This document shows positions 46,501-60,077 of a stretch of 64,000 nucleotides of DNA, piece by piece. Where the stretch lies: the NCBI GenBank assembly GCA_018466975.1, contig CM031562.1, forward strand, positions 4,513,173-4,577,172, read 5' to 3'. The notes beneath the pieces were generated by a model. It ran no database searches. It worked only from the letters and a program-made list of their open reading frames with translations, and was not told the DNA's origin. Within the stretch, counting starts at the first letter, position 1; each line of letters opens with the position of its first letter. Made by a program: the position numbers and the translations under genes. The DNA is from Sparassis latifolia. Lineage: Eukaryota; Basidiomycota; Agaricomycetes; Polyporales; Sparassidaceae.

Positions 46501-48286
46501 GCAATATTGTCGGCATCCTCGGTGGTAGTTGTCGAAATCTCCATCAGAATATTCTCCACCTCCATAATGTGTGCGTGCGGCGCTTCCACCAACACATTGC
46601 TAGTTGGATCTTCCAGCGCTGACCGCCGCCCCGACAGTGTCTGCTCATCGACCTCCTGGGCGCCCGCATCCTGCCGCGACCCACCCGAATGTTTTGACTC
46701 CGAAACCACACCCGCATCTACACCTCCATCTTCGTAACCGACCGCACCTCGCTCCGAGGTGTGTGGGACGAGAAAGTGCACGGCAGCGTCGATGAACGCG
46801 ACCGCGGCGTCCTCCGCATCGGCAGCCTCATCAGGGTCGTCCGACAGCTGCATGTCGGCCGTGCCATCGTCCGAGTGCGCGGCAGGGCTAGCGAGCGACG
46901 CGAATGGTGCAGGGAGTTGGTCCAACGAACAGGTCGCTGGTGTCGGCGTCTGCACTCTATGGACATCGTCCGGCCCTGCCATGACGATGTCGCCCGGCGC
47001 GTCAGGTTGTGCGCCGAACGCCCATTCTTGGTCGAATGACGGATACTTCAGAGAAGAAAGTGCGTGAATGAAGCCAAGCGGGTGACGAGAGGAGCGACGC
47101 ACCTCCAGATCTGCAACCTGCTCGCTGTCCTGAAGCTCCTCCCGACGGATTTGGCTCGCGCTCGCGACATCGTGGAGAGCAGGGGTGGATGCCACTAGGA
47201 CATCCGCTGTGACGGAAAGGGAACCGGGGGAGTACGTGTCGGAGGGCAGACGCGTCGTGACGACGGCCTGAGACGTGGAAGTCAGTGACGTAGTATTGTA
47301 TTGCGATCGCGCGCGCGAGGGAGACGCCTGGGGAGCGGGTGATAGAGTGTCAGGTAGCTCTATGAGGTGCCGGACCTCTGACGAAGATCGCTGGTCCAAC
47401 CATGGTTATCGCAAATCGCAATGCAGGGAGAGGCTTGGTACATACCTGGTGGACATAGGTCGGCCTGGGTGGGCCGGAGAGTCCACGGGGCATGTTGTTA
47501 CCTGGACGAAATTCGCTCTGCGGAGAGGCTTGGAGCACGGCGCGAGGGTGAGGATTGGACATCTGCGTGAACCGTCAGACGACGCGGAAGGAGGATGGGC
47601 GGCGGTTGCAGGTCACCAAACAGCCCGAACGCAGGATATGCAAAGAACGAGAGAGCAAGGTGACGCACCGGACTGTGCATCTGCACGGACGTGTCTGGCA
47701 CCGATGCGATGGTCTTCGACCGCGCGTAGACAGACGCAGTCATATTCGTATCGTTGTCCGCGGTAGGTAACGAGTTCGACAGGGGATGATTGAATAGTTC
47801 GGGCACGGCAACTGCGTCTGCGCCGGGAACGTACGGACTCTGTTTAACTGCAGGGGCGGATTTGTCTGGATCGGATGAGACACGCTCTGCTGAGATTGAG
47901 CTCTGCATTGGATATAAGACGAGTCAAAGAGGACGGCGAACAAGACTGACCGGCACCTCTGAATCTGACTCGTACGACAGGAGCATCGCGGCGACGTCGG
48001 TGCTGTCACGGTCATCTGACGACGGGGGCTTATATCGCGGGCTACTGCAAGCGACAGACGATGGCGTACGCATGGCGGGCGCAGGGCGTGTATTGCTCGT
48101 GTGTTGATGAGAAGAGGGGGGTAGGCGGAGAGGAAGAGGAAGCGTTATCGTCGTTGTCGCAGCTGACGGCGCCGTTGTTGCCAATGCCGCTGGTGGTAGT
48201 GATGGTGGTGGTGATGGAGGGGTGCGCTGGCGATAGTGACGGTCGAGAGAGCCGTCCCAGTTGGCAAGCTCTGAATAAATCGGCAT
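43562..48286 (-). CDS. Large disordered protein with C-terminal 4CXXC (R1-type) zinc finger
   Basis: Six exons: 47951-48286, 47669-47902, 47446-47562, 46023-47390, 44331-45967 and 43562-44246, about 1,458 aa. It starts MPIYSELANWDG. Most of it is low-complexity (Pro/Ser/Asp/Glu-rich) with basic NLS-like stretches (KRKRARSSNSQAQRKKPRAE) and AT-hook-like Pro/Lys repeats (KPKAPPNPKPKAPPRPKP). Near the C-terminus, CHHCRR, MRCTAIRNDQVCGSLYCHVC, an 84-nt intron, then FTCPRCLDMCNCDVCCRKRG form the zf-4CXXC_R1 domain, known from CDCA7/R1 transcription-linked proteins. A chromatin or transcription role is inferred. The 57-nt segment after DLEV (about 47043-47099) has GTGCGT...AAG borders and is probably another, in-frame intron. 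Confidence 0.8.
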
Positions 48287-50268
48287 TTTTCGAAATAAAT
48301 CATGAACCAAGCGCGTAAGCGCCCAGTCGCGTCGGCGTTGTTACTCCCTCTCCCGCGATCCCGTAGCCTAGGGAGGCGCGCGTCTTTGATCGACCTTTGC
48401 GCTCGTTACGGGATATGTTTGACTTTACTCTGGTGTAACTATTCGACTCATAGATGACAGAGAAAGTCTGGATTTACTGGACAGGTCGTTCCTACTACCC
48501 TCGATAGAGTGGCCTACATCTGGGACTCGGAACCATCGACAAAATCAAAGCCTAACTCTACTACCAAAATCGAAGATGATTGGGCGGCTGCCACAGGGAA
48601 TTCTCTACCCTAAGTACCACGTTAGTTGCTTTAGATCCTCTAACCAGGCCGAAGTAGCAAGGACGAGTTAAATACTCCTCCACGGATCACCGTATAGAAC
48701 AGAAGCCAGGGAATAGGTCCGTTGTCCTTGGCCGACACGTAGTGTCCGTAATCACACCGTAATGTGAATGATGGACCGGAGATAGGTGGAACCGCCGCGA
48801 CCGTATACAGTGGGTCTTTTAGTTTGTTTTTCCGTCACCTGGTACTCTTTACTGTAATTATTTGCCAGGCAGGCAATAACAGCGATGACCTGGAGATTTC
48901 CCAGCGCCATCCCAGAAAGATTTCACAGCGAATACCTGTTCGTCCTCTTTTGTGCCCCAGGACAACAGAAAGTTCCTAACGTCACGCAAAAATCGTCGAT
49001 TGCTACAACGAAGAAGCACAGATTGTCGAAGCCAGCTTTTTGTAGTTACAGGTTGGACACAAGCACTTCTATGACATGTTTTCTTATTTTGAAAACTGCC
49101 GACGGCCTTCACGAGTGCAAGCGGTGGGTGCCCGAATAATGTGTATGAAATATCTTGTTTCAGCCATTGTACTTCTGGACGAACACATCCAGCCTAATTT
49201 TCGGAGGAGCCATGGAGCGACGTTTCTTTCCCACTCATATCCATTGATGACGCTGAAGTTCTCTCGCAGTCGGATGCGACCGAGCGATACTCACCGCCAT
49301 CGCTGCTGCCAGTGCAAGCAAGCGCTCGTTGAAGGCTGATTCCAGTCGGCGATTCTTCGTCATGGCAATGTACCTTACGGTATATCTGTGTCCAGAGAGG
49401 TGTATTGTCGGAAGCGAATTTCATAGGTCCAGCAGTGCCAGTGCATTTCACGTCCCTCGCATCCATCAGAGGATAGCAGGTAAATATCATGAAAAGACTT
49501 TACCTTCAAGATCGTTACGCAGACTCACCTACGCGAATGTACAGTTGCTGTAATGGGCGAGTCTAGCAACAATCATACATCTTTACCTATCCATCTACAA
49601 CTCACATGAAGCCAACCCCCTTCCTGGTGTCCTTAATTTGGTGGATTAATTGGCTTGCATTCTAGAACGCATACTTCCAGCGCGAAGAGTCCTGCGCCGC
49701 GTACCAGGTCGCACTCGCTGATATGTAAGCTCTCGAATTTCTGCTACCCAAACACCCCTTGTCTGAAGGGCCTCGGGAATTGCGGTCACTCCACCAGGCA
49801 GGTGCGTCGTGTAAATCTTCATAAGGCGAGATTTGGGTTCGTCGCACCCTCACTGACTCTCAAATACATAAGCTCTGAGAGGCGATTTCCCTGAATCTCT
49901 TCGGGCTGCAATAACTGTTTGACTTCCAGTACTTCCGCCTCTTCCGTCTTTGTCTTCCTCGCTTATGCGTTTCGACCAAGCTTTTCAAGACATTTTCTGT
50001 TGTCGGACTGCTTCGCGAGCGCCAGGTACGACAGGCGTCTTAGCCATAAGTAATACTACGATCGATATGACTGTTCAGTGCTGCTGGGCACGTCTCTGAC
50101 GCATGTAATAATACATGCACCCATTCGAACTGCTGCCTCCAAACAATTCCGGTTCCGTGCATGCGAAGTACGAAGCAACCAATGTTTTGGCGCGCGCGCC
50201 CGGCGCTTGGCTACAAATTCCAGCTCGTGGCGGGGAGACTTTTTCTGGACTTTGGAGTTGATGTTGCC
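48287..50268. other. Gene-poor stretch of nearly 2 kb
   Basis: Only short frames without recognisable domains. It must contain the promoters of the zinc-finger protein and of the RhoGEF, which are divergent. No tRNA, repeat or transposon signature was seen by eye. An in-frame ATG at 50161 could extend the RhoGEF by 36 residues. Confidence 0.5.
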
Positions 50269-53200
50269 ATGACTGACCGCTACCAAGACGTTGACCCACC
50301 CATCAGTCGGCTGTCTTCGATCACTCTACCAACGACCCCAGTGCTTCCTCCAGATTCAGATCTGACGAACTTGTTGTCTGACTCCTTATCTGTGACGACT
50401 ATCAACAGTGACTATCGAGTTTATCCTCTCAAAGATCCTGGCTCGAGTAGCGAGTTTCTGACTGATTCGAGTTCCCACTGGAACCGGACGTCACGCCACA
50501 CTGCGGAGACCTCTTCTGACTTCCCGGAGGCGATTGCAGATATCAACAAGCAAGGGTACGTAGACACCTTGTACTTTATCCTGTTTTTGAATGCCGACAC
50601 CCTTGTCAAAGTACAATCCACCAACTGATACATCAAGAAACTCACTATCTTCGTAGTCTCGATGCCATTAAATTTGTGGGTATTCGTCGCATACTATTGT
50701 AGAGAGCTGTATCATTAACGTATTTACTTCCCAGATTTTCGATGAAACACTGCGGCAGGCAAGACCGCTTGACATGCCACCGAGTGAATGGAACGTATTC
50801 ATCGAACAGACCATCGGCAATGTCCTTCGGCTCAGCACATGCAGTCGCAAACTTCTCGAGACACTGCACACGCGAGTGCGGTCCCTGGGACCGCTAATTG
50901 ACGGTGTAGGCGAGATATTCATAAATATGCAGGCTGAACTCGATGGTGCATACAGCACTTACATCGAACACTTACCCGTTATGATCCGGAACACGAATTA
51001 CATGGATGAAAATGTAGGGTTCCACCGGTTCATTTTGGTATGTCAGGTCATGCCTGTCGGTTGATTGTGTGTATAGCACGGATCTCATCATTCACTGTAG
51101 CTATATACAGAAGAGTACTTTGACCTCCAACACCTTCTGGACCAGCCCAGCGAACAACTTGGAAAGTATGCTATCACCCTTGCTGCTCTGCGCAGTGCCA
51201 ACATGGACAACATCGTGGAGGCTGATAATTTGTCGCTGGCTATTCAACGTATGGAGAGGCTGCAGACAGCTGCACGGTTGTGTAAACGTGAGGTCCAACG
51301 TCAATCGTTAGTTCCCTCATGACTATCGTGGCATGCGTACACTAACATGTGTCCAGTCTCATCTTCGAGTTGATACGCGGAGAGATAGATTATGTGAGGG
51401 ATCTTGAAAGTTTCAATACGGTGCGTTCCTTGCATTGCGATCACTATTGTTTGTGAAACGGTTTGCGACCTAATACAGATTTACGTCGCACCACTGCGTC
51501 ATGCGGATCCTCCAATTATACCAAAGGAGAGAGAGACTCAGTTCATCCAGGACGTCTTCCACAATTTCGCCGAACTGTACATGCATCATTCAAAGATGCT
51601 GAGCGAATTCTTCAGGATCCAGCGTGAACAACAACATCTGATCCGCAGCATCGCGAAAGAGGTGTATGATGCGGTTCTACATTTTCGTGACGCGTATCTG
51701 GACTACCTTCTGAATTACCCGTTCGCTGAATACCATATTGACTACGAGGCTGCAAGAAACAGTGCTTTTCGAGCTTTCAATGAGGTGATTTAGTTCTTGA
51801 CGGACATATTCTGGACAAATATCATCCTAACGTCACATCACCAATTTGAAGGAATGCCTCCGGCACCCCGACGCTCGTGAGCTCTCTATGAAGAATATGT
51901 TAAACCGCCCATCACTCAGGCTATTCCGATATTGGCTTCTTCTTGAGGCCATGCTACAAGAGACGCCTCAAGGCCACGAGGACCATGACATAATTCCTCG
52001 AGCGATGGAGATCATTCAGACCCTTTACGATGAGACTGAAGCAGGTGTTGAATTAGCGAAGAAGAAGGTCGAAATGTGGCACTATTGTGCTAATATAATC
52101 ATCAAGTCAGGCGAGCCTAATGTGAGTGAGCTGTTCGTCTTCCAACAAATGCTGATATCAAGTGTTAGGGCCTGGACCTAATGAATGAGGAGCGTTCTCT
52201 CCTCCATTCGGGACAATTGATCTTGCAACAAGACCGGTCTATTTTTGAGCGAGGTCATGCTTCTACAAACCTACATGTCCTCCTCTTTGACCACTATCGT
52301 ACGTCTCACACTAGTATCTCTGTTGTTATCTGACTGGATTCATAGTTGTGATGACGGAGCCGAAGGAGCAAGACATGATCACGAAATACCATGTATACCG
52401 TCGGGTGCGCCGCAAATTCCTTTCCCACAACTTAGACTGATTTATATCAGCCAATACCTGTAGACCTCTTGACATTGACTATTGGCAATGGCCCACCTAC
52501 ATATCCAAGAGGTCCCACCGTGCTTCTATTCCTCCGATCAGAAAGTGACACAAGGCGCTCCCGCGAGTCCGCTTTGCTGCAGAACCAATTGATCGAACCG
52601 TTCACGGTATATCTGGGTACTATTGGTCATAGGGGCAAACCAGACGTGTCGTATACCTTTTCACTTCGTCTCTGCCTGCTCGTGATGAATGGAGACAAAA
52701 GCTGCAACAAGTTGCCTGTCCGACGAAAATCTTTAAGATCAAGTCCTTAGGTCTTCACGAAGCCACTGCACTAAATGCGGGTCATGATTCCACGATTCCA
52801 TCTCTCGAGGATAGGGCTTACAATATTGTGGGCAAAATTTCCTGCTCTGTGAAGTTTGGTGGGTATTACGCACGTCGCACTAATGAACATCATCCACTGA
52901 ACCGTTTTGCAACAGCACTGTCCGATGGTGGAACAATAGTCATTGTTGGAGGTAGTAATGGTCTATATTTAAGATTCCTCGATGATTCGCCTGGTAGGTT
53001 ACCAGCATGATGACGGTTAATCCCTCTTGATTCATCTTCTCGCAGCTCATTACCGTGTACTACATCTAAGACTTGTCACCCAGTGCGCAATGCTCGAAGA
53101 GGACGGTATATTGCTGGTTCTCGCAGAAAAGGTTCGCACTCAGATTATTTCTCCGTTAGCCTAGGCATATGACTACGTACTCTTCAGTCTCTATTTGCCT

Positions 53201-54478
53201 ACGAGATGGACATGTTGGCGCTGGCCCTATCATCTTCTAGGACCGCTGAACAGTCGGTGTCACTACCGCGACAACAGCTGAATGGAGATACGAGTGGAGA
53301 TAGAAATGTGCAATTCTTCAGCGTGGGGAAACTCAACGGTCGTACACTCGTTATCTACTCCGCGCAAGGACAAGGGGTAAGTGTTGTGACCGCTCTTCAC
53401 CGCACTGTTATACTTCACTTTTACAGGAAAGTCACTTTGTGACGCTACAGCCAATTGTAGGCACGGACAGGGTAAGACTTAAGAGATCACCTACGGCGTA
53501 TAGATCCCAGATTACTCCTCTTTCTCGATATAAACTGTGGTTCGAACGGTATAAAGTATGCATCACTTTTCCTGGGAACACTATTCTATAAGCTCTCAAT
53601 TTGTACGTCAGACATTCACACTGCCGCTTGACTCCTTCGATATCCTTTTCCTGAGGTCTGTTATCGTCATACTCTGCTCGAAGGGGCTCCGTATCGTGGA
53701 CCCTGAAGAGTGCGTGCACGGTTGTTATGCCGTTTGTAATTGACTAATCTGAACCCCGGTTTTGTAGCCTTAAGGAAGCGACAATGCCGACGCGCGGTGC
53801 TCCTCCCCCGAATGATGAAAGTGCAAACATGAGCACAGACATCTCAACTGTGGACAGGTTCTTACGACTGGGTTTTAGAAACTCGAATACAACGACGAAC
53901 GTCCAAAAACACAATGACCCGCGTCTGCAGATTATATATAAGAGGTGTGAAACATGCCGACCTTTGGGTATATTCCGCACACAAGACGGACGATTCATGT
54001 TATGTTTCGACGGTACAATCCCAACTTTGTCCATACGATGTACTCTCTCACACCTCCCATAGAATTTGGGCTGTTCGTCGATAGTGGTGGAAGAGTGGGC
54101 CTCTCAGCTCAAATGATAGAGTGGGAGGCGACCGCGGAGCGTGCGGCCTTCCACCCGCCCTATGTCCTTTTGTTCAACTCCAGATTCATCGAGATTCGAC
54201 ATGTTGAGACTGGTAACCTCATGCAGGTTATCCTTGGTGACGACATGCGATGTATCTGCGATGGTCGTAGCGGGGCGAATGTCACTACCTCCTCTGTACT
54301 TGGCCCTGAAGGTTGGCATGAAGGCCCATCACAGGATTCCCGGGTGCATGTTGTGATGCGAGCTCCTCGGCTGGACACAGGGCCTGATTGTATATTTGAA
54401 TTAATCCCTACCATCCCGTTGTTCCTCCCCAAATCCACTCCGCTACTCGATTCCACTCTGCTGGCAGCAATGAAGTAG
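50269..54478 (+). CDS. Rho guanine nucleotide exchange factor (DH-PH-CNH, Rom/Tus type)
   Basis: Many exons; the first three are 50269-50555, 50657-50675 (19 nt) and 50735-51037. Order of domains: a Ser/Thr-rich N-terminus; a helical segment (DMPPSEWNVFIEQTIGNVLR; LSLAIQRMERLQTAARLCKR) ; a Dbl homology domain (ELIRGEIDYVRDLESFNTIY, FHNFAELYMHHSKMLSEFF, NRPSLRLFRYWLLLEAML); a PH domain (about 52180-52800: LHVLLFDHYLVMTEPKEQD); and a citron homology domain to the end (FATALSDGGTIVIVGGSNGL, FAYEMDMLALAL, VQFFSVGKLNGRTLVIYSA, FDILFLRSVIVILCSKGLRI, PPYVLLFNSRFIEIRHVETG). Fungal DH-PH-CNH proteins load Rho1 with GTP in cell-wall integrity signalling. Some internal splice sites are provisional. It converges with eIF2D. 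Confidence 0.87.
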
Positions 54479-54757
54479 AGGATTGCAGGTATCATGAACA
54501 GCTTTCATTATTAGTAGCGTAATCTGCAGCTGTTGGAACAGTGGACGAAGGGATTACACCAGGAGATAGAGTCCAATAGGTTTGGCGCGAGCTACTGTAC
54601 ATTATTGAACTCAGTCGTCGTCCGACACTCATTCTCCGGCAGGAACTTGCACAACAGACTTCACTTGTAAACGCAAAGCCAAAATCAATCCCGATTCAAC
54701 AATGTCCTAATGCTATAACTAGTGTACAATGATATTGAACTCAACCACTTTTCCTGC

Positions 54758-57168
54758 CTACTTTTTCCTCTTCCCCGCAGACAAATCAGCACTGTCAATC
54801 CACTTCTTCGGCACGCCCTTGGCGATAAGCAGATCCGTCACAATTTTGACCTGCTTGCCCTGCACCATGACCTCCATGTCCGAAATTTTGCCCGCCACAG
54901 GGGATACTGAAACATAGCCAGGGGCGGTCAGATGGACGAGCGAATGCGCAGAGGTTCACCTACCTGAGGTCGAACTGGCACAAATCCTGCGCAGTTCGTT
55001 CGCAAGGTCATCCGCGACGAGGGAGAATGGCTCGAAGCCGGTGACGAGCGTGCACGCTTTCCGGCCCTGGCGCACCTTCATGACGACTGAAATCGGCTTG
55101 AGTTGGCCTTTCCTGTAACGAGCGAAACGAGCGAGGGTCAATATTACGAACCTACCTGAAAGATAGATGCCTACTTCCGGATGATATCAGCGCCCCCCAC
55201 GCGTATCTCATACCAGCTCTGCATGCTGTCCTTAATCCGACCAAAGACTTCATCACGCTTCATGAACTCGATGGTATCCTCATTCTTCCTGACGATCGCA
55301 GAATGGAGAGCGGCGTCTTCGCTGACGTTGACATACTGTTGTTCCTGAGCATTGACTAAATTCTTAGATGATATGTACGTATCGAAGATCCTCTTGACGT
55401 CCGGAAGTGTGTACAGCTCTGACGTGCTGCCAGCAGTATCAGTCGTAAGCACGCACAGTGCACCCGGGAGGGGAGAAATTACTCACTCCTTCTGCGCCGC
55501 GACAAACCACGCGACGGTACTCCCGAATGGTTTCCAAAACTCCGTCACATGAATCTCGGCCCTCCTCTTTTCTTCTGCATCCTTCTTCCGGCGTTCGCGA
55601 TCTTCTGCGTTCTGTACCATAGTTTCGACGTCCTTCGCGGTGCGGTGTAGGTGATGCCCAGCAACGGCGGGATGATTTGGGAAAACGGCTGGGATGACGT
55701 CAGCCCGTAGGGACGCAACAGACATGGTGGACTCACCAGCGACGACGACGTCACCGCCCTTGGCATCCTTGAGCTTGACGAGGCCTTCCTTCGCCGAAGC
55801 TTTCAGAAACACCTTGACGGACTTGTACGTCGAATGCTTGACATCAATCGCGTCTGATGGTATTTAAATTATTAAGTTCTTCGGTGCAGCTGCGAGAGAC
55901 ACGCACCTGTTGTGGAACCGAGAACATGTGCTGCTCTTGCTGGGAGAACGTACGAGCTCCAGAAAGCAGACGCAGAGATTGGGAACACAGATGAAGGAGC
56001 GGCGGAGAGGGTCGTAGACAGAGCCTGCAGCAGTGCTTCTCGTAGGCAGTTTGAAACCTCTGGCGGCGGTGCAAGTAACAATATGTATGAGCCCATCATG
56101 TGGCACATAACATGATGGAGGAAGACCCGTGAGACCAACCTTCTGCTGTTAATGAGGAAAACGTTTCGACCGCTGGGGCTCGTCGCCCTCCGGAAGACTT
56201 GCAGAGGGCTCCGTTGATGAGTGATCGTCCGCCACGAGTTGCCTAGTGACAACTTTTCTCTCGCCTACGGAGGGCTCATCTTGAGCCTCGTCTTCTCCAG
56301 AATCTGAGTACGAGCCATCCAAGCCCAATGGCGGCTCCCCGACTTCAATTACTCTCGCCTCTGGCACGTCCATCTTCTTGCTCACCCCCATGTCCCACAG
56401 GAAGTCTTTCCACGTCTGCAGGACGTATACGGCCTTGCCTTTGGAGTCCTTTTCTAGCGCTTGCTTCAGCGCATCGCTAGACATGGCCATGCGTCCTACG
56501 GCAATCGGAAAACCGATCTTGTCGCGGTGGAACTGCGTGATGGACACGAGTTGATCAGGGGTCAACGAAGATGAATACTGGACGACTTGGATATCGGTCA
56601 ACCCTGGCAAACGCGCCACGCGAGGATGTGTTTACCTCCTGGAATCATCAAGTCTGCTCCGCCCACGAGTTTAGGGATCACGGCCGAGGGAGTGGAGAGT
56701 ATCGGCAGTAGTGCGGGTTGTTTCCATAACGTGTACACTGCGAACAGGGCATCAGATGCGCTTTCGGTCGGCTAAAACCATTGAGTGAGCAACTCACCTG
56801 TCGGAACAAGGTCATCGGAGCCCTTCCCGATCGTGAACCACAGAGGATCGCCTTCCGGCGAGATGTACGCTACCTGCAATATCACTCCTCCATCGCGTCG
56901 GGCATAGACGGAGAAGAAAAACGCTCACACCCGGTTCGTTCAAGTGCGTACTAAACTTCTGAGAGAGCAGTCCCTCGGGCACAAGAGGATCTCCGTCTTC
57001 CGGCGCGAGGTGATCGAAGGACTGCAGTACTCGCTGCTTCAATTTCCTCCGGTCTGAACTTCGCAGAGGTGCTAAAAAGAGACCGTAATGGTGGTACAAA
57101 ATCATACCAACTTCTCGATAAATAGACGTACCCGAGGTTTTGAGATCCGCTAACGGTTTCTTGAACAT
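54758..57168 (-). CDS. TMA64: Translation initiation factor 2D (ligatin, Tma64 type)
   Basis: Multi-exon, start MFKKPLADLKTS at 57168, stop at 54758-54760. Domains in order: the N-terminal domain (RRKLKQRVLQSFDHLAPEDG, QKFSTHLNEPG); a PUA domain (PLWFTIGKGSDDLVPT, GGADLMIPG with LPGLTDIQVVQYSSSLTPD); an acidic linker; a winged-helix/SWIB-like region (VFPISASAFWSSYVLPARAA, YKSVKVFLKASAKEGLVKL, then LPDVKRIFDTYISSKNLV); and a SUI1 domain at the C-terminus (KPISVVMKVRQGRKACTLVT, EVMVQGKQVKIVTDLLIAKG, VPKKWID). eIF2D delivers or releases tRNA and recycles 40S subunits after termination. The conserved RQGRK and VPKKWI motifs are intact. Internal exon borders are approximate. Confidence 0.9.
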
Positions 57169-58630
57169 GGTATAAACGCAAGGTCTAGTCACACTTCAGT
57201 TGAGGTCTTGAATCGATTCACTGCCGTGTCCTAGGGCAATTAAGCCGGTGTACCCCAATCTGCCAGAACAACCTTCGACACAGTTATGACCCTATTATAC
57301 TACACAGTCGAAAAACCACAACGGATCTAGAGGCTGAATACAAGCTGCAGAGTATCGGCGCCTATTATTCCACAGCTTTGTGCTGACTAAGCCTCCCATG
57401 AACTTAAGTGCCATCTCAACGACTCGTTCTAACCGTGACTGTTGTTCAACGATGCCAGCGCTCCGACTTCGTCAAACGTCATGGTACGTATCGTCTGCGC
57501 ACAGTCTTCATGTGCGAGACTACTATTCCACCTCTCAGAGTTTAATAGGGCTAATTTAACAGGATACTAGTTCATTCTCAAGTTAAGCGTTACAGAATTT
57601 GTGTTGCAGGCGCAGCAGCAAGGCGGGAGGGCTGCAGTGCTAGATGCAGCACAGGTACAAGTCCAACAAAATCATGGCGTGCGAGAAATGCCCAGCAAAT
57701 ATCAATGAGCATAATTCTTACCCACTGAGGTTTGTCGGGCAGCTTGGCATGGTGATTGTCCACTAGTCTCACTGTCGTTGCATCGGGTTTTTTTTGAAGA
57801 GAACGAACCGGTGTACTGGAAATTCATGTGTCGGTGTTATGACGCTCTTTGGAAGTATTTCGTTGGTTCCACCCTCTTCTGGATTCCGCGGGAACTCGCG
57901 AATTCTACGCTACTGATCATTTGCCTAGACGGGCTCTGTAGGTGTCTCCGTTTACGACCATTCAAACACGTACTATGGTCATTGTGAACTCATGGAGACG
58001 CCATGTGTCTCGCCATTTCCCTCATTCCCTGATTGACCTGGCAACATAACTAGTCCTTCCTTCGATTGTAAACCATCCAGGATTCTCAGGCGAAATGTTC
58101 TTGCTGTCTCTTTGCAAGCTTTGTGCATCTTCTCGCCAATTTTTGCTGGGTATTGGCCTTCGTAACGACGATCTGTATCTGTGCTATTGGGCAGGCTATC
58201 TATATTCACTGCCATTCATATCAAACACGAGCTTTGAGTCAAACCTTGCAAAAATACTGTGCCGAGTAAGTCTCCGCAACGCAGTGAAGAACTACATACG
58301 GACAGCAGACTCTGCGATTGAAGCACCTTGTCTCTGCCGTAACCCTTGCGGTCACAAAAAAGCCTTCGCCCACAGTGTTGTCTTTTTCCCAGCACGCTCG
58401 GTCGTAGTTTGCGAGATAATAAACAGCGATCCCCGTGGTAAGACCCCTAGCACTGGTTAGGAGAGACTAGCATGGGGTCCCGTCATTGCTATCTTCAGCG
58501 ACATCGCCGGTCTGGAGTACATATCTCTGGCCCTTCAAACGACGGCTTCTGCTACCGCGCCGAACACACAACTCTCATTCTGCACCCTTGACTCCTCTTG
58601 TCGTTCTTGTGGGCAGGACGCTTGTGATCG
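57169..58630. other. Intergenic, no recognisable gene
   Basis: Contains the promoters of eIF2D (minus) and the amidohydrolase (plus). Open frames such as 57590-57772 (minus) and 58095-58460 (plus) show no known motif and I do not call them. Confidence 0.45.
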
Positions 58631-60077
58631 ATGGATATCCAGAAGGATCTTGTGGAACTATACACCACTGTTTTCTCCTACCCGGCTATTGATAACCATG
58701 CGCACGCTTTCTTGAAACGCGAGTACCGTCACGAAATCCCGTTTGAAGGTATCATTTCCGAAGCGAACGGCTCAGCTCTGCTCGAGGACGCGCCTCAAAC
58801 TTTGGCATGCTACCGCGCCGCCGCACAGCTCGGCAAGCTGTTTAATCTCCCTGACGGGGCGGACTGGGAAGAGGTCAAGCGTGAGCGGAGTCAGATGGAC
58901 TATTTGGAGCTGTGCCGGCTCTGTATGACTCCGACGAAGATACAGTGCATCCTGATCGACGACGGGCTCGGCATCCCTGACATCGTCTACGACTACAAGT
59001 GGCATGACCAGTTCACCACCAGCCCCACCAAACGGATCGTCCGCGTTGAGGTCGTGGCGCAGGTGTGATAGACGTCTTGCGCTGTGCATCGCGTGCTAAG
59101 TGAGTGGACGTGCCAGGATATTCTTAAAGACCTCATGGATACGCACCTCAGTACGGGAACGTTGGCGCCCTTGAACCTCTTCGACGCGTTCGTTTCGACG
59201 TTGACGACGGCGATCACTGCAGCCGCTCAGGATCCCGAGGTTGCCGGATTCAAGTCAATCGCGTGCTACAGGACCGGCCTCGACATCACGCTCACACAGA
59301 CCACGCCAGAGCTCGAGCAGTCGATCACTGGGATCGCATTGCAGTACTCTACGAGCAAGAAACTACGCCTCGCCCACAAGGCCTTGAATGACTTTGTCGT
59401 GAACACAACTTTGCGCGTTGCTGGACAATACGGGAAACCTGGTGAGTGCGCAATTCTGCAGCCACGGTATGTGACTTGACGTCGCGCTCGCAGTGCAATT
59501 CCACACCGGGCTAGGCGACAACGACATCTCGCTCACGCACTCTACGCCTGCGCTTATGCAGCCGATCATTAAGGCCTATCCTAACACCAAGTTCGTGCTA
59601 TTGCACTCCAGCTATCCATATACCCAGGAAGCCGGGTACCTTACCGCGGTGTACCGGAATGTGTACTTGGACTTCGGCGAGATCTTTCCGTTCTTGAGTG
59701 CAGATGGCCAGCGAGACGTCGTGAAGCAGGTGCTAGAACTTGCCCCGGTAAACAAGATCATGTGGTCAAGTGCGTCGTTCGCATTGTTGTGACGTGGTTA
59801 CGAAGCTGAGAGTCGCTCAGCGGACGGCCATTTCTGGCCCGACTCGTACTATCTCGGTACGTTGCAGGCCAGAGAAGTCGTATATGAGGTGCGTAACTCG
59901 TACCTTCTTTCAGTGAGATCGATCCGCGTCGCTTATGAGCCATCGATGTAGGTACTAGGGGGGTCAGTCCGTCGCGGAGATCTGACCTTGGCGCAGGCAA
60001 TCAAAATCGCGAAAGGGGCTTTTTTCGACAATGCAAACCAGATCTACAACCTGGGCCTGGTGCCGCATGTTGCATAG
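58631..60077 (+). CDS. FluG-type amidohydrolase
   Basis: Five exons: 58631-59062, 59117-59441, 59494-59769, 59821-59888 and 59952-60077, 408 aa. It is a TIM-barrel amidohydrolase (amidohydrolase_2): the metal-binding HxH is in AIDNHAHAFLK at the N-terminus, further strands at VQFHTGLGDNDISL and FVLLHSSYPYTQEAGYL, and the C-terminal Asp motif in MWSTDGHFWPDSYYLG, followed by REVVYEVLGGSV. It resembles the N-terminal half of Aspergillus FluG but lacks the C-terminal glutamine-synthetase-like half; stand-alone versions are common in basidiomycetes. The likely reaction is hydrolysis of a C-N or C-C bond in a small metabolite. All phases agree. Confidence 0.85.
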
